A stretch of DNA of 10,923 nucleotides, taken from assembly GCA_002371375.1 (NCBI GenBank), contig DFIB01000077.1:1-10923 (forward strand), read 5' to 3'. Source of the stretch: Mageeibacillus sp. UBA3708 (GTDB taxonomy: Bacteria; Bacillota; Clostridia; Saccharofermentanales; Saccharofermentanaceae). Made by a program: the position numbers and the translations under genes. The notes under the pieces were generated by a model. The model was not told the DNA's origin. It saw only the letters and a program-made list of their open reading frames with translations, and did no database searches. This document shows, piece by piece, positions 7,339 to 10,923 of the stretch; the stretch's first letter is position 1; the number at the start of each line of letters is the position of its first letter.

Positions 7339-7365
7339 GGTCTAAACTTTGGGACGATTTTTTTT
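7330..7365 (+). terminator. T-box-controlled intrinsic terminator
   Basis: A 10-bp stem (7330-7339 with 7347-7356, one G-U pair) with loop GTCTAAA is followed by eight Ts (7358-7365). It lies 28 bp before the ATG of the synthetase gene and stops transcription when the tRNA is charged. Confidence 0.93.
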
Positions 7366-7393
7366 GTCCCTGAGAAGCAAAGGAGTACTGAAT

Positions 7394-9685
7394 ATGAACA
7401 ATGTAAGAGAGAATCTTGATCTTAAGATCAAGCAGATGGCCGGAAGAATCAAGGATCTTCGCGAGATACTCGGGCTGACAATAGAAGAGATGGCTCAGAA
7501 GACAGATGTCTCGGTCGAAGAATACAGACAGTGCGAATCGGGCGAAGTGGATCTTAACTTTGCTTTCATCTACCGCTGTGCAAGTGCTTTTAAGGTAAAT
7601 GTTACCGATATCATCGAAGGTATATCGCCGACTCTTGATACATACACGGTTACCCGTTACGGAAGAGGCCAGCAGATTGCGAAGGCCCACGGAATGACGT
7701 ATTTCAACATGGCATATGCATTCAAGAACAGGATCTGCGAGCCGCTCTTTGTGAAGAGCCAGTATAGCGAGGAAGCTCAGAATAAGCCTATCGAGCTTAC
7801 GACTCATGAGGGTCAGGAGTGCGACCTTGTAATCGAAGGTAACCTGATCGTTCAGGTAGGTGACCACAAGGAGATCTTAGGCCCCGGTGATACCATCTAC
7901 TTCAACAGTGATATGCCTCACGGTATGATCGCAACCAATGGCAGAGACTGCACATTCTATGCTTTTGTCCTCAATGCGGCAGGTGAACCCAGTGTGGATA
8001 ATAAATCCGCATCCAAGATCCTCGGCATCAAGGATAATGAGATTGAGATCAAACCCAGGATATACAAGAAGTACATTGATGTTAAGTTTAATGAGAACGG
8101 AACGCCGGTCGAGATGAAGTTCAAGAACATCGAGAAGTTTAACTTCGCTTTTGATCTGGTTGATGCTCTGGCTGACAGGGAGCCTGACAAGCTTGCAATG
8201 CTTCATATCTCTCAGGATAAGACAGAGAGAAGGTTCACGTTTGCCGATATCAAGAAAGCCTCAAATCAGTGTGCCAATTATTTCAAATCGCTCGGTATTA
8301 AGAAGGGTGACAGGGTAATGCTGGTGCTGAAGCGCCACTACCAGTTCTGGTTTGCAATGATGGCTCTCAACAAGCTTGGCGCGATCGCGATCCCCGCCAC
8401 CAACCAGCTCCTTGAGCATGATTTCGATTACAGGTTCAGATCGGCCGGCGTAAGCGCGATCCTTTGCACTGCAGACGGAGATACTGCACATCAGGCTGAC
8501 CTGGCAGCTGCAAAGAACCCTACTCTTAAGCACAAGATAATCGTTAACGGAGAGAGAGAAGGCTGGAGGACATTCGATTATGAATACGTCCTGTACAGCA
8601 GCAAATTCGAGAGAACACCCGATTCACCGGGGGGAGACGATCTGATGCTGATGTATTTCACATCCGGCACTTCAGGCTACCCCAAGATTGCAATGCATAC
8701 ATATAAGTATCCTCTCGGACACTTCCACACGGCGAAATACTGGCACTGCGTAGATCCCGAGGGCCTGCACTTTACGATCTCTGATACAGGCTGGGCTAAG
8801 GCTATGTGGGGCAAGCTTTACGGACAGTGGCTCGCAGAGGCTGCGACGTTCGTATATGATTTCGACAGGTTCGATGCAGCAGATATTCTCCCGATGTTTG
8901 CCAAGTATCATATAACGACATTCTGTGCTCCGCCTACGATGCTGCGTATGATGATCAAGCAGGATATATCCAAATATGATTTCTCGTCAGTCAAGCATAT
9001 GACAACTGCCGGCGAAGCGCTCAATCCTGAGGTCTACCGCCAGTTCGAGAAGGCAACCGGTCTTCAGATCCTCGAGGGCTTCGGTCAGACTGAGAGCACG
9101 ATGATAATCGGCAACATGAGAGGCGCAGACCACAAGATCGGTTCAATGGGTAAGCCGGCACCAATATACGACGTTGACATTGTAGATCCTGACGGTAATC
9201 CTGTTCCTGTCGGTGAGACAGGCGAGATCGTCATCAATATCAAGGACGGCGCGCCCTGCGGTCTTGCAGTGGGATACTATCACGACGAAGAGAAGACAAA
9301 GGAGACATGGCGTGACGGCTGGTATCACACCGGCGATACGGCATGGCGCGATCAGGACGGGTTCTTCTGGTATGTCGGAAGAGTTGATGACGTTATCAAG
9401 TCGTCAGGATACCGTATCGGTCCATTCGAGATCGAGAGCGTTATCATGGAACTCCCTTACGTACTGGAGTGCGGCGTATCCGCTGCTCCGGATGATGTAA
9501 GAGGCCAGGTAGTCAAGGCATCTATCGTACTTGTTCCCGGTACTGAGGGAACTGATGAACTCAAGAAAGAGATCCAGAACTATGTCAAGGTTCATACGGC
9601 TCCTTATAAGTACCCGAGGATCGTCGTGTTCAGGGATGAACTGCCCAAGACTACAAGCGGTAAGATACAGCGCAATAAGCTCTGA
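7394..9685 (+). CDS. XRE HTH-cupin-MACS-type acyl-CoA synthetase fusion
   Basis: The protein (763 residues) has three parts. Residues about 18-74 form an XRE-type helix-turn-helix. Residues about 110-190 form a cupin with candidate metal or ligand residues His138, Glu142 and His176. Residues about 246-763 form a complete AMP-forming acyl-CoA synthetase of the medium/branched-chain (MACS, MacsA/ACSM-like) type: FTSGTSGYPK near 422-431, SDTGWAK, FCAPPT, EGFGQTE, YHTGD (644-648), hinge GRVDD (662-666) and C-terminal PKTTSGK with catalytic Lys757. It should convert a carboxylic acid, ATP and CoA to acyl-CoA, AMP and PPi. MACS relatives use medium-chain, branched-chain or aryl acids; the exact substrate is not readable. 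XRE-cupin pairs are usually separate transcription factors, so the fusion may sense substrate and bind DNA. The ATG at 7394 follows AGGAG by 8 bases; the in-frame TTG at 7349 lies inside the terminator and is rejected. Expression is under T-box control. Confidence 0.9.
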   Translation: MNNVRENLDLKIKQMAGRIKDLREILGLTIEEMAQKTDVSVEEYRQCESGEVDLNFAFIYRCASAFKVNVTDIIEGISPTLDTYTVTRYGRGQQIAKAHGMTYFNMAYAFKNRICEPLFVKSQYSEEAQNKPIELTTHEGQECDLVIEGNLIVQVGDHKEILGPGDTIYFNSDMPHGMIATNGRDCTFYAFVLNAAGEPSVDNKSASKILGIKDNEIEIKPRIYKKYIDVKFNENGTPVEMKFKNIEKFNFAFDLVDALADREPDKLAMLHISQDKTERRFTFADIKKASNQCANYFKSLGIKKGDRVMLVLKRHYQFWFAMMALNKLGAIAIPATNQLLEHDFDYRFRSAGVSAILCTADGDTAHQADLAAAKNPTLKHKIIVNGEREGWRTFDYEYVLYSSKFERTPDSPGGDDLMLMYFTSGTSGYPKIAMHTYKYPLGHFHTAKYWHCVDPEGLHFTISDTGWAKAMWGKLYGQWLAEAATFVYDFDRFDAADILPMFAKYHITTFCAPPTMLRMMIKQDISKYDFSSVKHMTTAGEALNPEVYRQFEKATGLQILEGFGQTESTMIIGNMRGADHKIGSMGKPAPIYDVDIVDPDGNPVPVGETGEIVINIKDGAPCGLAVGYYHDEEKTKETWRDGWYHTGDTAWRDQDGFFWYVGRVDDVIKSSGYRIGPFEIESVIMELPYVLECGVSAAPDDVRGQVVKASIVLVPGTEGTDELKKEIQNYVKVHTAPYKYPRIVVFRDELPKTTSGKIQRNKL

Positions 9686-10266
9686 TGGAATATAGTCCCG
9701 CGCCGTTCAGATACAGTGATGAACTGTTCGCCATGGAGACGGACAGGCTAAGGCTCTCGGTATTCAGGAAGAGTGCCGCTCAGAAGGTCTGCGATTATAT
9801 AGTGCGCAACAGGGAATTCCATAGGGAATTCTCCCAGCCGCAGCCGGATTCGTATTTCACTCTGAATGCGCAGAGACAGTTCCTTATAGCCGATATGAAT
9901 GACTATAAGAAAGGACGTATCGTTCCGCTCTGGATAACGGACCGGAACGATAATACGAGAGTTCTTGGCAGGGTATCGCTGTTCAACATTGCAAGGGGCG
10001 GCATGATGCTTGCGCAGCTCGGTTACCATCTTGACAAGGATGCAACCGGGAAGGGGATAATGACGGAAGCGGTATCAGGGGTATGTGCAATGGCTTTCGA
10101 GGTTATGCACCTTCACCGGATCGAGGCTTTCATACTTCCTGAGAATACAAGAAGCATCAATCTGATCAGGCGGTGCGGCTTTGTCCATGAGGGGACGAGG
10201 TACTCGTATATGAACATTAACGGGAAGTTCAGGGATCATGAGGCGTTCTATCTGTTACGGCCGTAA
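9685..10266 (+). CDS. GNAT acetyltransferase, RimJ/RimL-like
   Basis: The 193-residue protein is a GNAT-fold N-acetyltransferase. It has the beta-strand LGYHLDKDATGKGIMTEAV (residues about 112-130), containing the acetyl-CoA binding loop (a variant of Q/RxxGxG/A), then IEAFILPENTRSINLIRRCGFVHEG (residues about 148-172), typical of the RimJ/RimL subgroup that acetylates protein N-termini or small amines. Its ATG overlaps the synthetase stop as TGATG, so the two are translationally coupled and share the T-box. A second in-frame ATG at 9733 (METDRLRL) looks like a typical GNAT start but has no ribosome site. The context suggests it either acylates the synthetase or uses an acyl-CoA made by it; neither can be shown here. 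A role as an unrelated RimJ-like enzyme is also possible. Confidence 0.88.
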   Translation: MEYSPAPFRYSDELFAMETDRLRLSVFRKSAAQKVCDYIVRNREFHREFSQPQPDSYFTLNAQRQFLIADMNDYKKGRIVPLWITDRNDNTRVLGRVSLFNIARGGMMLAQLGYHLDKDATGKGIMTEAVSGVCAMAFEVMHLHRIEAFILPENTRSINLIRRCGFVHEGTRYSYMNINGKFRDHEAFYLLRP

Positions 10267-10322
10267 AGCAGATAAATTGCCTTTAATGTCACACAATTTA
10301 CATAAAAATTACAAAAGAGTTG

Positions 10323-10331
10323 TGAGATAAT
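10323..10331 (+). promoter_or_regulatory. extended -10 promoter of the lipoprotein gene
   Basis: TGAGATAAT fits TGn plus a 5/6 match to TATAAT, within an AT-rich 107-bp gap. No good -35 is spaced correctly; a TTTACA at 10297-10302 is too far. The short inverted pair CACAA (10292-10296) and TTGTG (10320-10324) flanks the AT-rich stretch. I see no intrinsic terminator between the GNAT gene and this promoter, so read-through from the T-box operon is possible. Confidence 0.4.
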
Positions 10332-10373
10332 TAATATAGAATTGAGATTAATGCCAATCGGAGGTGGATCAGG

Positions 10374-10820
10374 ATGAGATCTTTTAGTGTAAAAAACATG
10401 ATTCCTGTAGCTTTAGTCTGCTCCATGATGTTCGCGGCATCAGCGTGCAGTAAGAAGCCCGCAGAGACATCTGAAGCTTCTACTATTCCTACGACTTCTG
10501 CAACAATAGCAACTGTAACCACTCCTTCAACGGAAGTAACGACACTCCCGATGTATTCCGGACCTCTTGCTACAACAGAGACAGTTAATGTTACATGGAA
10601 TGAGAATGAGCTTACAAGTCCGGTAACTCTTTATTCTACTGTAGCTGCCGGTAATTTCCTCAGAGTCAGGAAGGGACCCGGCAAGAATTATGATATAGTA
10701 GGAACACTTGTCCGCGGACAGGCTGTAACCGTTGTTGCTTCGACAGCCGACGGTTGGTATAAGACGCAGGACGGCTACTATGTATCGGGTTCGTATCTTA
10801 AGGCAACGGCACCACAATGA
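10374..10820 (+). CDS. SH3b-domain lipoprotein
   Basis: The 148-residue protein starts with a basic stretch and a hydrophobic signal (residues about 9-24) ending in a lipobox-like ASAC, with Cys25 as the probable lipidated residue; Ala rather than Leu at -3 is slightly off consensus. Residues about 26-75 are a Ser/Thr-rich linker. Residues about 82-143 form a bacterial SH3 domain (NFLRVRKGPGKNYDIVGTL, then GWYKTQDGYYVSGSYL), a module that commonly binds cell-wall peptides or supports wall enzymes. No catalytic domain is present, so it may anchor or sense at the wall outside the membrane. The ribosome site is GGAGG (10360-10364), 9 bases before the ATG. It has its own likely promoter and is not clearly linked to the upstream operon. 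Confidence 0.85.
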   Translation: MRSFSVKNMIPVALVCSMMFAASACSKKPAETSEASTIPTTSATIATVTTPSTEVTTLPMYSGPLATTETVNVTWNENELTSPVTLYSTVAAGNFLRVRKGPGKNYDIVGTLVRGQAVTVVASTADGWYKTQDGYYVSGSYLKATAPQ

Positions 10821-10841
10821 ATTCGTTTGAATTTGTTGTGG
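10812..10841 (+). terminator. hairpin over the lipoprotein stop codon, weak terminator
   Basis: A 13-bp stem (10812-10824 with 10829-10841, two G-T pairs) with loop GTTT contains the TGA stop at 10818-10820. The following ACAATTT is only a poor U-tract, so termination may be partial. The 3' arm overlaps the -35 of the tRNA-Gly promoter. Confidence 0.45.
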
Positions 10842-10867
10842 ACAATTTGGCAACAATAGTGTAATAT
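10839..10867 (+). promoter_or_regulatory. promoter of the tRNA-Gly gene
   Basis: TGGACA (10839-10844, 5/6 match to TTGACA) and TAATAT (10862-10867) are 17 bp apart. Transcription would start near 10874, about 27 bases before the mature tRNA 5' end. Confidence 0.45.
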
Positions 10868-10872
10868 TATTT

Positions 10873-10894
10873 AGCGTTGCAGTGATGCAGCGCT
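10873..10894 (+). other. hairpin in the tRNA-Gly precursor leader
   Basis: AGCGTTGCA (10873-10881) pairs with TGCAGCGCT (10886-10894), one G-U, around loop GTGA. It lies 6 bp before the tRNA 5' end. Without a T-run it is more likely a 5' leader structure than a terminator. Confidence 0.45.
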
Positions 10895-10900
10895 TTATAA

Positions 10901-10923
10901 GCGGGTGTAGTTCAATGGTAGAA
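10901..10923 (+). tRNA. 5' end of tRNA-Gly (cut by window edge)
   Basis: The last 23 bases read as acceptor strand GCGGGTG, TA, D-stem GTTC, D-loop AATGGTA and the start of the D-stem return (GAA). This 5' sequence is characteristic of Firmicutes tRNA-Gly. The anticodon lies beyond the window. Confidence 0.85.

Larger units (their letters stand above)
7093..7365 (+). promoter_or_regulatory. T-box riboswitch leader
   Basis: The leader senses uncharged tRNA and lets transcription continue into the acyl-CoA synthetase gene when the matching amino acid is short. Stem I spans about 7099-7198: a K-turn-like base (GGCT 7099-7102 with AGCC 7195-7198; GAAG 7108-7111 with CTTC 7189-7192), a specifier loop, a middle helix (7117-7125 with 7172-7180), then a distal hairpin (GGGAA 7143-7147 with TTCCC 7161-7165). 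A stem II/III-like region with GAGTAGAAC (about 7220-7228) follows, then the T-box sequence and terminator. The 3' side of the specifier loop is ATATGTAG (7181-7188). The codon cannot be fixed by eye; in-loop candidates are ATA (Ile), TAT (Tyr), ATG (Met), TGT (Cys) and GTA (Val). The TGGT bulge demands a tRNA with discriminator A, which argues against Cys. Confidence 0.92.

Noticed and set aside
7349..7393. Longer start (TTG at 7349) for the XRE-cupin-synthetase gene
   Set aside because: The TTG lies in the terminator stem and the added residues cross its T-run; ATG 7394 has a good ribosome site 8 bases upstream.

Overview
The window comes from a low-to-medium GC, Gram-positive bacterium, most likely an anaerobic member of the Clostridia. 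Signs of this are AGGAGG-type ribosome binding sites, TGnTATAAT extended -10 promoters, a T-box tRNA-sensing leader, a lipoprotein with an SH3b domain, and a cell-surface ABC/FtsX exporter of the kind common in Clostridia. I cannot place it to genus. A tRNA gene lies at each end: the 3' tail of an unidentified tRNA at 1-25 and the 5' start of tRNA-Gly at 10901-10923.

Left part (1-2329): after the tRNA tail comes a 102-bp foldback (34-135). Next is a two-gene minus-strand operon: a condensation-fold acyltransferase-like protein (947-2215), then a YwaF/TP0381-type membrane protein (152-928). The operon is transcribed away from an intergenic region holding two divergent promoters.

Middle (2330-7049): a two-gene plus-strand operon encodes an ABC exporter. 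Its ATPase carries an N-terminal GAF sensory domain. Its 1164-residue FtsX/MacB-like permease carries two heptad-repeat blocks of 17 and 16 repeats, separated by about 114 residues. These should form a long helical hairpin reaching out from the membrane.

Right part (7050-10266): this is the most interesting region. A promoter whose extended -10 lies inside a 17-bp palindrome drives a full T-box leader with stem I, antiterminator and terminator. It controls a 763-residue fusion of an XRE helix-turn-helix, a cupin domain and a complete medium/branched-chain acyl-CoA synthetase (MACS-like). A GNAT acetyltransferase follows with a TGATG stop/start overlap. I infer an amino-acid-starvation-controlled acyl-CoA synthetase. 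It may activate branched-chain or arylacetic acids for reductive carboxylation to amino acids, as is known in rumen anaerobes. The fused HTH-cupin may be an autoregulator, and the coupled GNAT may acylate the ligase's catalytic lysine.

Right end (10267-10923): a small SH3b lipoprotein gene ends in a hairpin that overlaps the predicted promoter of the downstream tRNA-Gly gene. I saw no CRISPR array, transposase, phage gene or replication origin.
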